Positions 44,131 through 53,426 of a stretch of 64,000 bases of DNA are shown here, one piece after another (the first letter of the stretch is position 1; each line of letters opens with the position of its first letter). This DNA comes from an uncultured Candidatus Binatia bacterium. Lineage in GTDB: Bacteria; Desulfobacterota; Binatia; UBA9968; JAJDTQ01. Location: contig OY282432.1 in NCBI GenBank assembly GCA_958295985.1, positions 2,575,001 through 2,639,000 on the forward strand, in the 5' to 3' direction. The notes beneath the pieces were generated by a model. It did not search any database, was not told where the DNA came from, and saw nothing but the letters and a program-made list of their open reading frames with translations. The translations under genes and the position numbers were made by a program.

Positions 44131-44946
44131 CTACCCCGACCCGGCCAGGAAGTCGCCGACGATCCGGTTGAACCTTTCCGCCTGATCCCAATGGACCCAG
44201 TGGCCGCACCGGTTGAAGATGTGCAGTTCCGCGTCGGGGAGCGACTCGAACAGGAGGACCCCTCTTTCCAGCGCCACGCCCCGGTCGTTCCTGCCCCAGA
44301 GGATCAGCGTCCGGTTACGGAGCTTTGACAACTCTTCCACCATGGGTTTCCGCGGGGGCGCCTCCCAGCGTTTCAGGATGGCCTCGAAGCGCGCTCCCGC
44401 GCTCATCCGGAAACGCTCCGCCACGAGCTCCTCGGTGACCAGCTCGCTCTTGAACAGCGTCTTCAGGGTCACGGCGCGCATGTTCTCCAGGGTTGGGGTA
44501 TATTCCCGCAACTCCTGGGAATGCTTCTGGCCGAGGGCGACGGCCTCGGCCGACCCCGGAGGCGCCAGCGTGCCGCTCGACACGAGGACCAGGCGCTTGG
44601 CTCGCGGGTCCTCCAGCGCGATCCTCGCCGCGATATAGGCGCCCATGGAATTGCCGATGAGATGGAAGCGCTCGAGTTTCAGCGCGTCGATGAATGCCCG
44701 GGCGTGGTCCACCCGGTACTCCATGGAATAATCCGCGGGGTTGTCGGTGTTTCCGAACCCGGCTTGGTCGAACGCGTACAGGCAGAGGTCGCAAGCGGCG
44801 AGAGGCTCCATGTTCAACTTCCAGTTGACGAGCGAACAGACCCCCGGCGATCCTCCGTGGATCAGCAGCACGGGGTGGCCGCGTCCCGCGGTCAGGTAGA
44901 ATGTCCTGAGCCCGTCGACGTCCACGTATCGGTGTTCATTCGCCAT
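44131..44946 (-). CDS. Alpha/beta hydrolase, meta-cleavage-product hydrolase (MhpC/BphD) type
   Basis: The protein has 271 residues from the ATG at 44944-44946 (aggag Shine-Dalgarno). It has an oxyanion-loop LIHGGSPG, nucleophile elbow GNSMGAY (Ser about 104), Asp in WGRNDRGV and catalytic His in NRCGHWVHWD. The C-C-bond hydrolases that follow aromatic ring cleavage share this pattern. It stands between the binding protein and permease on the opposite strand, which suggests it was inserted there or the locus was rearranged. Confidence 0.87.
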   Translation of the reverse strand: MANEHRYVDVDGLRTFYLTAGRGHPVLLIHGGSPGVCSLVNWKLNMEPLAACDLCLYAFDQAGFGNTDNPADYSMEYRVDHARAFIDALKLERFHLIGNSMGAYIAARIALEDPRAKRLVLVSSGTLAPPGSAEAVALGQKHSQELREYTPTLENMRAVTLKTLFKSELVTEELVAERFRMSAGARFEAILKRWEAPPRKPMVEELSKLRNRTLILWGRNDRGVALERGVLLFESLPDAELHIFNRCGHWVHWDQAERFNRIVGDFLAGSG

Positions 44947-45093
44947 GACGACTCCTCCGAATACTCTCCTCACGAGCCTCTTGAACCCGGTTCTCCGGTC
45001 GTATGAGTGTCGTATATCCGAAGTGCGTTTACAAATCTCCGCGAGACCCATACAACGTCGCGTCCTGACCGAGAAGATGAAGCCGGGCCAGAG

Positions 45094-46863
45094 ATGAATG
45101 CGGAAATCTCGAGATCCTCCGCTTCCGGCGGCGCACGGGCCAGGCTCGGATGGGCGCGAGAGCATTGGGTGGCGGTCCTGGGCATCGTGCTGACCATCTG
45201 GCTCGTGCTGGCGCCGCTGGCCACCCTTGTCATCTTCAGCTTTCGACTGGGAAATCCGTGGGACCCCGGCGGGTTCACCCTCGATCACTACACCAGCGCC
45301 TATTCGAACCCGCAAACCTGGTCCATGTTCTTCAACACGGCCGTGCTGGCCGGGTTCAGCACGGCCATTTCCGTGGCCCTGGCCACCTTCTTCGCCTTTC
45401 TCACCGAGCGAACCGACATGCCGTTCCGGAACGTCGCCTGGGGCTTGATACTCGTCCCCATGGCCATACCCGGACTGCTCTTTGCCGTGTCCTGGACCTT
45501 TCTGCTGTCGCCGCAGATCGGTCTTTTCAACATCTGGATGCGAGGTCTCCTGGGATGGTTCGGCGTCGAGGTCGCCACGGGCCCGCTGAACATCTACAGC
45601 CTTTGGGGCATGGTCCTGCTGGAAGGGTTGAGAGGCGTCACCACGACGTTCCTGATCATGGTGGGGGCTTTCAGGGCCATGGACCCGAGCCTGGAGGAGG
45701 CCGCCCGGGTAGCCGGCGCCTCCGGTCCCAGGACGTTCTTCGGCATCTTCATCCCGCTCCTGACTCCGGCCATCTTCGGCGCCACCATGTACAGCTTCAT
45801 GACGCACCTGGAGTCGTTGGAGGTCCCCCTGGTCATCGGCCTGCCGGCGGGGATCCACGTCTTTCCCACCTATATCTTCTATACCACCCAGCGGTACACG
45901 CCGCCCGAGTTCGGCCTGTCCGCGGCCCTGGGCGCCAGCTTCCTCCTGGTCAGCGTTCTTCTGGTCTACGCGTACCGCTACGCCATGAGACAGGAAGGGC
46001 GCTTCGCCACCATCACCGGCAAGGGCTACCGGCCGCGGCTCACGGCGCTGGGCCCATGGCGCTACGCCGCGTTGGCCGTTTTTCTCCTGTACTTTGCCTT
46101 GACCATCGCAGCGCCCGGCTTCGTGCTGCTGTGGAGCTCCCTGCTTCCGGTGTACATGCCCCCTTCCTGGGAGCTTCTGGCCGATGTGACGCTGGAGCAC
46201 TACCGTGAGGTCCTGTTCGACGGCGACGTTCTCGACGCCGCTTTCAACACCCTCGCGGTGGCCCTGGGCGCCGCTACGCTGACCATGTTCCTTTCCCTCA
46301 TCGTCGCCTGGGTCATTTTGCGGAAACGCTTCCGGGGAAGATCCCTGCTCGATGCCGTCACGTTCCTTCCCCACGCCCTCCCCGGCGTGATCATCGCCAT
46401 CGCGTTCATGTTCCTGTATTTGCAACCGCCGCTGAACGGGCTGCGGCTTTACGGGACGGTGTGGATCATCATGCTGGGACTCACGGTGAGTTACGTTGCC
46501 TTCGGCAGCCGCAGCATGACCGGGGCGCTGGCCCAGGTCCACGCGGAACTGGAGGAGGCGAGCCACGTGTCCGGCGCGAGATGGCTGACCCTCATGCGGC
46601 GGATCGTGCTCCCGCTCGTCTTGCCGGCTTTCATCGGCGGCTGGATCTGGGTGGCGTCCCATTCCCTGCGGAACTTCTCCGTCCCGTTGATACTGGCGAC
46701 ACGGGAGAACTGGGTGTTGTCCGTGGTCATGTGGCACACCTGGGAAGACGGCGATCCGGGACAGACATCCGCCCTCGGCGTGCTGCTCATCGTTGCTCTG
46801 GGAGTGTTGACGGTGGGCGGCCGCTGGCTGGTGTCCCGCATGGGCCGGCGGCAGGAGTCGTGA
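45094..46863 (+). CDS. Fused two-domain ABC permease (Fe3+-type, FbpB/ThiP-like)
   Basis: The protein has 589 residues from the ATG at 45094; the frame is open to 45007 without conserved sequence. It has about 12 hydrophobic segments and two permease halves. Each has an EAA-type coupling loop: LEEAARVAGASGPRTFFGIFIPLLTP in the first half (about 220-245) and LEEASHVSGARWLTLMRRIVLPLVLP in the second (about 510-535). Such fused permeases import Fe3+, sulfate, polyamine or thiamine. It likely works with the binding protein at 43020. No ATPase follows; tRNA-Leu comes next. Confidence 0.9.
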   Translation: MNAEISRSSASGGARARLGWAREHWVAVLGIVLTIWLVLAPLATLVIFSFRLGNPWDPGGFTLDHYTSAYSNPQTWSMFFNTAVLAGFSTAISVALATFFAFLTERTDMPFRNVAWGLILVPMAIPGLLFAVSWTFLLSPQIGLFNIWMRGLLGWFGVEVATGPLNIYSLWGMVLLEGLRGVTTTFLIMVGAFRAMDPSLEEAARVAGASGPRTFFGIFIPLLTPAIFGATMYSFMTHLESLEVPLVIGLPAGIHVFPTYIFYTTQRYTPPEFGLSAALGASFLLVSVLLVYAYRYAMRQEGRFATITGKGYRPRLTALGPWRYAALAVFLLYFALTIAAPGFVLLWSSLLPVYMPPSWELLADVTLEHYREVLFDGDVLDAAFNTLAVALGAATLTMFLSLIVAWVILRKRFRGRSLLDAVTFLPHALPGVIIAIAFMFLYLQPPLNGLRLYGTVWIIMLGLTVSYVAFGSRSMTGALAQVHAELEEASHVSGARWLTLMRRIVLPLVLPAFIGGWIWVASHSLRNFSVPLILATRENWVLSVVMWHTWEDGDPGQTSALGVLLIVALGVLTVGGRWLVSRMGRRQES

Positions 46864-46937
46864 GGCCGGCCTCGCGCCCTGGCCGCGCGAAACCCGGGTT
46901 GACGGAGGGATGGCCGGGAGTTAAGGAAATGGGTTGC

Positions 46938-47024
46938 GCCGGGATGGTGGAATAGGTAGACACACGGGACTTAAAATCCCGCGGGCCTTGGCCTGTGCCG
47001 GTTCAAGTCCGGCTCCCGGCACCA
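46938..47024 (+). tRNA. tRNA-Leu (anticodon UAA)
   Basis: The tRNA is 87 nt including an encoded CCA (47022-47024). The acceptor GCCGGGA (46938-46944) pairs with TCCCGGC (47014-47020). The anticodon loop is CTTAAAA with TAA at 46972-46974, and the stem is CGGGA/TCCCG. A long variable arm (about GCGGGCCTTGGCCTGT) and the T-arm GGTTCAAGTCC identify a class II leucine tRNA. No other gene overlaps it. Confidence 0.96.
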
Positions 47025-47047
47025 CACTCCCCGAATCCATCCCTGTA

Positions 47048-48982
47048 CTACCCCCGTTCGTAGAGGATCTCGCCCGTGGCGCCGGTGTCGTAGCCGCCCA
47101 GGGATTGCATCGCCAGCTTGAACTCCTCGGAGCGGATCACCGCCAGCAGCGTGGCGCCGGCCGGTGATTCGTAGAACGACCGCAACAAGAGCAGGTCGTA
47201 CTGCTCGTCGCCCACCGGGACGAAGTCCAGCCCCAGGGCGCCGGCCGCGGAAAGAATCCCCAGGCCGGCGTCCGCCAGACCGCTGGCAACCGCCACGGCC
47301 ACCGCCATGTGGGTGAACTCCTCGTGCTCGTAACCGCGGATCGTCTCCGGTTCGATACCGAGTTGCGCGAGCTTGAAATCCAGCAGCACCCGGGTGCCGG
47401 AACCGGGCTGGCGATTGACGAACCGGAGGTCCCGGTTGCCCAAATCGGCCATGCCGGACAATTCCAGGGGATTGCCCGGGGGCACGAGCAGGCCCTGCCG
47501 GCGCTTGACGCAGTGTACGAGCACCACGGGCAAGTCCGGGATGAGCCGCTCGATGTCCGGGACATTGTAAACGCCGGTGGCGGGGTCCAGCAGGTGGGTG
47601 CCGGCCATGTGGGTCTCGCCGCGCCGGATGGAGTGCAGTCCGCCGAGGCTGCCGACGTTGGCCGTGGCGATCTTGAGCCGCGGGTCCCGGCGCTTGAGCT
47701 GGTCTTCCAGCACGCTGATGGAGAGGTCGTGGCTGCCGGTGCACAGCACGGTGTGCTCGATTTCTTCGGGTGATCGCAGGATCTCGACCTCGACCTCCTC
47801 GCCGGCGTTGATCCCCTCCACCATCCCCGGAATGCGCAGGAATCCGTCCGCGCGCACCATGGTGCTGATGACGCCGGCGCCGCGGGCCAGCGGCACGGCC
47901 ATGAGCCTTTCTTCGACCCGTCCCAGGGTGACCCTCACGAACTCCTCCAGGCCGAGCCGGGAGGGGATCTTTCGAGGCGCAACCGCCCGGACTCTGGGAG
48001 GGGAGGCGGCGCCCGTGCCGAGCATGCGCTGCAACGCAGGCTGAAGGATCTCGCGCGCAATGACGATGGCGGACACGGGGTAGCCGGGAATGCCGATGAC
48101 GGGTCGTCCGCCCGCCACCCCGAGGACCGCGGGTTTCCCCGGCATCACCTCGATGCCGTGCACCAACAGCTCGCCCTCGCCGGCGATCACCTCCGCGGTG
48201 AAGTCGTGCTCGCCCGCGGACGATCCCGCGATGAGGGCCACCAGGTGATGGTCTTCCAAGGCCCCGCGGAGGGCTTGCCTCAGGAGCGCCGGATCGTCGG
48301 CGACCGCGGGACACAGGACCGGCGCGCCGCCGCACTCGGCCACCATGGCGCCCAGCACGGTGGAGTTGAAGTCGATGATCTGCCCCGGCTGGGCCGTCTG
48401 TCCCGGAGCGGTGATCTCGTCGCCGGTGGGGATGAGGGCCACCCTGGGCCTCGCCTTGACGCGGACCGTGGTATGGCCCGCGGCCAGTACCGCCCCCAGG
48501 TCATAGGGCCGCAGACGATGGTTGCGCGGCAACAGCAGCTCGGTGGCCACCACGTCCTCGCCGACCAGACGTACGTTCTGCCAGGGAGCCGCGGCCTCGT
48601 CGATGGACACCGCGGCCGCGCCGATCTCGTGCACCTTCTCGATCATGATCACCGCGTTGGCCCAGGACGGCAGCGGCTGGCCGGTGTCCAGGTAGGCGAA
48701 GCACCCGTCGGGCCGGGTCGCGTCGGTCAGCAGCCGGAGCCGGCGCGGCGCGAATTCCGTGGCCCCGAACGTGTTCTCCGCCCGCACGCAGATCCCGTCC
48801 ATGGCCGACCCGTGGTAGTGGGGCGAGGAGATCCTGGCGAACACCGGCTCGGAAGTGATCCGGTGAAGGGCTTGGCCGACGTCCACCGTCTCGTCCTCCA
48901 GGCCCGTCGGATCGACGTGGCCCAGGAACTGTTCCCGGGCCTGCGCCAGCGGGGTTTTCTTGAGGTAACGTTTTCGGGCCAC
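47048..48982 (-). CDS. MoeA-like molybdopterin molybdotransferase fused to a periplasmic-binding-like domain
   Basis: The 644-residue protein begins with a GTG at 48980-48982. Residues 1 to about 425 are a MoeA domain (GSAMDGICV, IPTGDEI, GSSAGEHDF, GIPGYPVSA). From about 430 on, a second domain (CTGSHDLSISVLEDQL, NVGSLGGLHSIRRGE, GLLVPPGNPLELSGM, NRQPGSGTRVLLD) resembles molybdate/tungstate-binding proteins of the LysR-substrate or PBP type. MoeA inserts Mo into molybdopterin, and the second domain may sense the metal or a precursor. A separate full-length moeA is at 53427. The two MoeA genes are probably an ancestral tandem pair now split by an insertion. Confidence 0.9.
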   Translation of the reverse strand: MARKRYLKKTPLAQAREQFLGHVDPTGLEDETVDVGQALHRITSEPVFARISSPHYHGSAMDGICVRAENTFGATEFAPRRLRLLTDATRPDGCFAYLDTGQPLPSWANAVIMIEKVHEIGAAAVSIDEAAAPWQNVRLVGEDVVATELLLPRNHRLRPYDLGAVLAAGHTTVRVKARPRVALIPTGDEITAPGQTAQPGQIIDFNSTVLGAMVAECGGAPVLCPAVADDPALLRQALRGALEDHHLVALIAGSSAGEHDFTAEVIAGEGELLVHGIEVMPGKPAVLGVAGGRPVIGIPGYPVSAIVIAREILQPALQRMLGTGAASPPRVRAVAPRKIPSRLGLEEFVRVTLGRVEERLMAVPLARGAGVISTMVRADGFLRIPGMVEGINAGEEVEVEILRSPEEIEHTVLCTGSHDLSISVLEDQLKRRDPRLKIATANVGSLGGLHSIRRGETHMAGTHLLDPATGVYNVPDIERLIPDLPVVLVHCVKRRQGLLVPPGNPLELSGMADLGNRDLRFVNRQPGSGTRVLLDFKLAQLGIEPETIRGYEHEEFTHMAVAVAVASGLADAGLGILSAAGALGLDFVPVGDEQYDLLLLRSFYESPAGATLLAVIRSEEFKLAMQSLGGYDTGATGEILYERG

Positions 48983-48998
48983 GGCGGTTGGTCGGGCA

Positions 48999-49021
48999 CG
49001 GGCGGGTTTGGAACCTGGTCG
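48999..49021. repeat. Palindromic repeat copy
   Basis: cgggcgggtttggaacctggtcg has one arm (gggcgggttt) of the dispersed repeat with a degenerate other arm. It lies at the left edge of the inserted SIR2 segment, just upstream of the MoeA-fusion start codon. Confidence 0.5.
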
Positions 49022-49150
49022 TGTAGCGTACGTCCTACAGCCTTATGTCTGTAACCATTTGAAAATACATAGGAACACCAACGTCTCGGGGCGCCGGATA
49101 GTTCATGCCATGAACCATCTGATGACCTTCGGGATACCCGAAACGACCGT

Positions 49151-52100
49151 TCAGCCTCCAGCGACTATCCATGAGTTCTTGACCTCCGAAAACTCGTCCG
49201 GGTCGCTGCACAGTTCGCGCCAACGTCGGATTGCTTCCGGCAGGTCCGAACCAGACTCTTGGTAGTACCCGAAAAGTGCAACCGCCAAGGACGCCGCTGA
49301 GGCGCGGATAGTGATCACGCCGTCCTGATCGTTGCCCCTAACGCCACTCGACGTTTCCTCTGCGATTTGTCCGAGGCCGGCGAGCAGGCCAGCTAACGCC
49401 TCCGTCGACAGAATCCAGGGCTGGCTCTTGATCAGATCTGTTACGACGCGGAGCCTGGCGGCGAGTGCCGGGCGATGCCGCCACTGGACGCCTTGGATGA
49501 GCATGGTAGCTATGGGTGCAAACTCGCCGCGCGTCTCCTCCTCCGCCAATGCGCGCGCCAAGACCCTGGCCGCCAGGAGTGCATCGACAACGACATCATA
49601 ATCATTGTCCAGCATCGCGGCCGCCACTTGCTCAAGCACCTGTTCCCGAACCCCGGGCACCATCCTCAAGATCGCTGCTTCCAGCCTCCTCGCGGGGATG
49701 TCGTGCTCCCCTAGATCCGCGAGGAACTCTCGTAGCGGCTCAACCCCCTCTTCGCCGTCCTTGTCCGCAGGAAGGTGCGAAAATATCGCTGATAGGGCGT
49801 AAACGACTTTGCTGGTCGTACGTTTCGTGTTGTCCGCGGGTGGCCCGAACGGCCCCGGGATGTGCTGGTGCAACCAACGCTTGTTCTTGTTCCACCAACC
49901 TGAGAGTTCCGCGACCAACTCGAAAGCCTCTGCTTTAGACCATTTGACCACTCCCGCAGAGTTGCGCAACTGTTCTAGGACGTCGTCCAGGCGACTGTCT
50001 CCCATTCGTTCGCCGATCATCGACCGCAAGTGCATCTTTGCCCGCGGTTCTGGGTCGATCTCCTTGGGATGTGGCAGTGTCATGCATGCGAAACTGTAGT
50101 AGCCAGCCACGACCGGCACTCCTGGAGCTTCAACGCCATCCCACAGCGCTTCTCCAAGGCGCTCGGACTGCTGCTCGTTCAGCTTGCCCCGTTTATGCAG
50201 CCAGACAAGCGACGTCATTGCCCAGTCACGATCCTGCGAGGCGTGTGCGGTCCGATTGAGCAACTCGTCGATCCTTTCCTTCGTTACGAGGAGCGCTTCT
50301 CCCTGTACCGACGCGGGCAGATTGACCAGCGGCACCGGGTTCATGAATTCCTGCTTTTCGAACCCGCGCAGACGATCCGGCACCGGGAAATCGATAAGCG
50401 ACGGCACCGCGCGAGCGCGTTCTTCGACGGACATACTTTTGAAGAGACGCTCCGCAAAGTGCCCGACTTCTGCGAACATATGCCTCCGCTTCGAACCGTA
50501 GATCACATTGAGTGCGTTCACCAAACGCTCCCGGTATGCCGGGGAGCACTTGTAGCAGAGGCGCGAAAACACTTCCGGGAGGGTCTTCGTCAGCGACTGG
50601 AAGGTCTTGGCTTCGGACCAGTCCGCTCCGTCGACCATGGCGGTCGCGCGCTCCAAGGCCGGCAGGTAGATCTGGATAAACCTGTCCACTTCGTCCGACC
50701 CGAGACCGGCGAGATACTCTCGGTCGAACAGCCCGTCAGCGGCCTTCGTATCGCCTAGACGAACGATGTTGGCCAACGCCCAGTGTGGCGAATAGGGCCG
50801 CACGCGAGACAGTGTCGACTCGACCGACTCCCATACGAACGTTATATTCTCCATGCAATAGGGCATACCGATGTCTTCGTACATCCGCAGCAGTCCGTAC
50901 GCTGCAACCGCCTCCTCGTCGATTCCGAAATGAGTTGTGTTGACTACAATTCCGAGATCGAAACTGGGGGTCTTGCTTTCCTGCCTCCGGCCCACCGAGG
51001 GGTGCCGAAGACGACCCGACAAAGATGCGATCTCGCGACGTGGGTCGCACTTGTATCGCGTCAGGTCGTTCCACCGCTCGGACAATTCGTCCAAGAGATT
51101 GCTGGCCTCCGAATCCAGTTCGGTCAAGACCATGCCGCGCTCCACCGCCCAGAGCAGCAGCATGACGACCGATTCCTGCGAGACGAGCGTGTAGTCCTCG
51201 ATGACCGGGTTCAGGCTCAGTTGCTGGCGGATGGCCGACAGGCTCGTCTCCAGGATCGAGTGCGCGGCTGCCGCTTCTCCCATCTCCGCCATCAGGGCTG
51301 CACGCTTTGCCTCCCAGAAGGGCAGGTTATCGTTGCTCTGCCAGTTGACCAGTAGCCGTTTCGCTTCAGCCGGGTCGAAGCGGAACAGTGCTTGGAGCGC
51401 CTCCTCTAGCCGGAACCTGGCTCTATATTCGGGGAGCAGCCTCTCGAAGTCGTCCTCGATCGCCTGTCTGACTCCTTGCCATTTCTCATCCAGGCCTTCT
51501 TCGCGGTAGTGCCGCAGCAGCCATAGTCGGATGTTGGCAACAGCCTCGAACACCGATGTCCTCGTCCAAGCGGCGTTCTCTGGCAACCGCAACGTCGCGT
51601 CGCTGTACTTCATTGCCACGCCTTCGAGGAACGCTGGCAGCTCCCCCGTCAGCGGGAACAGGCACCGGTCCAGACGCCACGCCAGTTCGAATGCCAGGTC
51701 CAGATCCAAAGGCGTTTCCAGCCCGACAGGATCCGGCAAGTTCTGAGAAAGAAGCGATAGCCAGGGCTCAGTGTAGTGCCACAGGAACCGTCGCCGATCC
51801 TCGGGCATCACCACCCAGCCCGGGTACTCACCCCGTTGCCGCCGCCATTCCGCCGCAATGTTAGGGTACTTTTCAGGACTGGCCTCCGTTGCCCATGATC
51901 GGGCATCTGCCGAAACCGTCGGCCAGTCCGCAGCACGGGTTTTGCGGCGTTTGAGGTGATTCAGAAACTCACCCAACGCTTCTCCGGGGTCTGTGCTGAA
52001 CACCGACAGGTTGACCGCGACAATGCCACGGCCGTCAAGCAGCTTTTTATCGGCCTCGCTTAGTGCATCGAACACCCCGACCAGATAGATTTTCGGTGCG

Positions 52101-52783
52101 GTCTCCTTTCCAACGTGATCTCGTATCCAGCCGATCCACTGCAGGAAGTTCGGATCGTCGCCAGAAAAGCCGATCAAGCACAGGGTATTCTCAAGCAGCG
52201 ACTGGCGCACAGTGTTGACGAACGGCGCGCGGTCGCTGGGATAACGGCGGTAGTCTTCCTCGGTGATGACGAATGGCGGCGATGGAAAGCTACCATGCAG
52301 TTTGGCTATCCTCGGTTGGTTCGCGTAGAGTAAATCTTCCTTTGTAGTCACGACATCGTAGTGTGTGAGTGTCACGGATGCGCGTGCTCGCTCGAGCAGC
52401 GAGTCGTAGTTCGTCGTGAACACATCTCTCCAGGGCAAGTTCAGCAGTTGGGCATGTAGCGGCGAGGGCTCGTAGTCCAGATCCGGGATGGCATGGCGGA
52501 GCAGTTCGTCCAACGCGGGCCGACCGAACGCGGCCTGGACCTGCTCGGCCAGCTTGAGGAGGCTCAGGTACCTCGCTTCCTCACCCGGAGACCGCCCGTG
52601 CAGCTTCCTGTAAAAGATATCCCCAAGTTCCTGCCAGCTCGGGAAGGATGTGGACGTGGAACCCACAGACCTTGCATTCCGGCTGAAACCCGCTCCCACC
52701 ATCACCGCAGCGTTGTTCGACCACAGTCGATCCGCGATCTCGTCGAGGTACGGCTTCACTTGGTCAGGTGCGTCATCCGGCAT
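49151..52783 (-). CDS. SIR2-like-domain protein, large (candidate antiviral NADase)
   Basis: The 1210-residue protein has an N-terminal SIR2-like domain (residues about 15-235): VMVGAGFSRNA (GAGxS loop), VFTTNYDSLLERA with N125/D127, the catalytic-type His in AKLHGSF (H163), and LIGFSGDDPNFLQWIGW. The remaining 950 residues are mostly alpha-helical with leucine-rich repetitive character and no recognised domain. This architecture (SIR2 plus a long C-terminal sensor) is that of defence-associated sirtuins, which deplete NAD+ when phage is sensed. The gene is AT-richer than the flanking moeA genes. The ATG at 52781-52783 has no clear Shine-Dalgarno. A transmembrane segment or kinase was not seen. 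Function is inferred. Confidence 0.85.
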   Translation of the reverse strand: MPDDAPDQVKPYLDEIADRLWSNNAAVMVGAGFSRNARSVGSTSTSFPSWQELGDIFYRKLHGRSPGEEARYLSLLKLAEQVQAAFGRPALDELLRHAIPDLDYEPSPLHAQLLNLPWRDVFTTNYDSLLERARASVTLTHYDVVTTKEDLLYANQPRIAKLHGSFPSPPFVITEEDYRRYPSDRAPFVNTVRQSLLENTLCLIGFSGDDPNFLQWIGWIRDHVGKETAPKIYLVGVFDALSEADKKLLDGRGIVAVNLSVFSTDPGEALGEFLNHLKRRKTRAADWPTVSADARSWATEASPEKYPNIAAEWRRQRGEYPGWVVMPEDRRRFLWHYTEPWLSLLSQNLPDPVGLETPLDLDLAFELAWRLDRCLFPLTGELPAFLEGVAMKYSDATLRLPENAAWTRTSVFEAVANIRLWLLRHYREEGLDEKWQGVRQAIEDDFERLLPEYRARFRLEEALQALFRFDPAEAKRLLVNWQSNDNLPFWEAKRAALMAEMGEAAAAHSILETSLSAIRQQLSLNPVIEDYTLVSQESVVMLLLWAVERGMVLTELDSEASNLLDELSERWNDLTRYKCDPRREIASLSGRLRHPSVGRRQESKTPSFDLGIVVNTTHFGIDEEAVAAYGLLRMYEDIGMPYCMENITFVWESVESTLSRVRPYSPHWALANIVRLGDTKAADGLFDREYLAGLGSDEVDRFIQIYLPALERATAMVDGADWSEAKTFQSLTKTLPEVFSRLCYKCSPAYRERLVNALNVIYGSKRRHMFAEVGHFAERLFKSMSVEERARAVPSLIDFPVPDRLRGFEKQEFMNPVPLVNLPASVQGEALLVTKERIDELLNRTAHASQDRDWAMTSLVWLHKRGKLNEQQSERLGEALWDGVEAPGVPVVAGYYSFACMTLPHPKEIDPEPRAKMHLRSMIGERMGDSRLDDVLEQLRNSAGVVKWSKAEAFELVAELSGWWNKNKRWLHQHIPGPFGPPADNTKRTTSKVVYALSAIFSHLPADKDGEEGVEPLREFLADLGEHDIPARRLEAAILRMVPGVREQVLEQVAAAMLDNDYDVVVDALLAARVLARALAEEETRGEFAPIATMLIQGVQWRHRPALAARLRVVTDLIKSQPWILSTEALAGLLAGLGQIAEETSSGVRGNDQDGVITIRASAASLAVALFGYYQESGSDLPEAIRRWRELCSDPDEFSEVKNSWIVAGG

Positions 52784-52858
52784 TGCTGGTCTTGGATCGG
52801 GTGGGGCCGCCGTTACGCGCGTGGGCGACGGAAACGGAGGGGATGATCTTGCCGGCGG

Positions 52859-53008
52859 TCATTGAAAACAGTTCAGCATGGCCGCCTTCAGCCGCTTCAT
52901 GTCGTATCGGCCGGAACGCGAGAGGCGCTCCCAGTCCTTGAGGAATTCCCTGGAGTAGTCAACCCGGCGCGGCAGGTTGCTTCGTTTACTGGCCGTCGGC
53001 TTCTTCAA
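52859..53008 (-). pseudogene. Truncated YafQ/RelE-type toxin fragment
   Basis: From a TTG at 53006-53008, overlapping the RelB-like antitoxin stop, a short frame reads KKPTASKRSNLPRRVDYSREFLKDWERLSRSGRYDMKRLKAAM, the typical N-terminal half of YafQ/RelE-superfamily interferases. It then ends LNCFQ-stop at 52859, 49 residues against the usual 85-100. The remaining catalytic C-terminal part, with its His/Asp residues, is missing. The break lies 76 bp from the SIR2 start, so insertion of that gene or a deletion probably cut the toxin. The product is unlikely to be an active toxin. Confidence 0.72.
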
Positions 53009-53267
53009 GTTCTGCAAACATCTCGTCTGCACTGGAGAATCGCGCTTTGCGCGTCTTCACCATCTCGTCGACTTCGGCCATGGCCCTCCGGGTTTGCGCG
53101 TTGGGAACCTTGAGTTCGAGGGGGAAGGACTGATCGGCGGCGATGCTGTGGAACAGCAAGCGCACGGCGCCGGAAGCCGACAGCCCTATCGCCGCCAGCG
53201 TCTCGGTAGCCTTCTGCTTCAAATCCGTGTCCATCCGGACACGGAGCGTGGAACGCTGTGTGCCCAT
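52986..53267 (-). CDS. RelB/DinJ-family antitoxin
   Basis: The 93-residue protein begins MGTQRSTLRVRMDTDLKQKATETLAAIGLSASGAVRLLFHSIA, the ribbon-helix-helix DNA-binding N-terminus of RelB/DinJ antitoxins. Its C-terminal half (from about residue 45) holds the toxin-binding region. The ATG has an aggaggct Shine-Dalgarno. It overlaps the following toxin remnant on the same strand (antitoxin first), as usual. With its toxin broken it may be an orphan. Confidence 0.88.
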   Translation of the reverse strand: MGTQRSTLRVRMDTDLKQKATETLAAIGLSASGAVRLLFHSIAADQSFPLELKVPNAQTRRAMAEVDEMVKTRKARFSSADEMFAELEEADGQ

Positions 53268-53426
53268 TCAAGCCTCCTGTCCCTCAAACGAGTTATGACA
53301 GGGTTGGCGCGATCAGGCAACCGTACGCGATCAGGCAATCGTCCCGTTCCGGGACCACCTCAATGGGGCGCTTACCCAACTGACCGAACACGACCTTCGG
53401 GCAAGTACATCTTGCCGGTCAAGGTA

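Noticed and set aside
44131..46737. Long minus-strand open frame (868 residues) across the permease
   Set aside because: Only its last 271 residues are a real hydrolase. The rest is the antisense of the ABC permease, rich in Arg/Gly/Pro/His as expected from a high-GC shadow.
53309..53344. 18-nt direct repeat pair (gcgatcaggcaa) as a recombination or attachment site
   Set aside because: Only two imperfect adjacent copies exist. They are too short and lack a partner at the other edge of the SIR2 segment.
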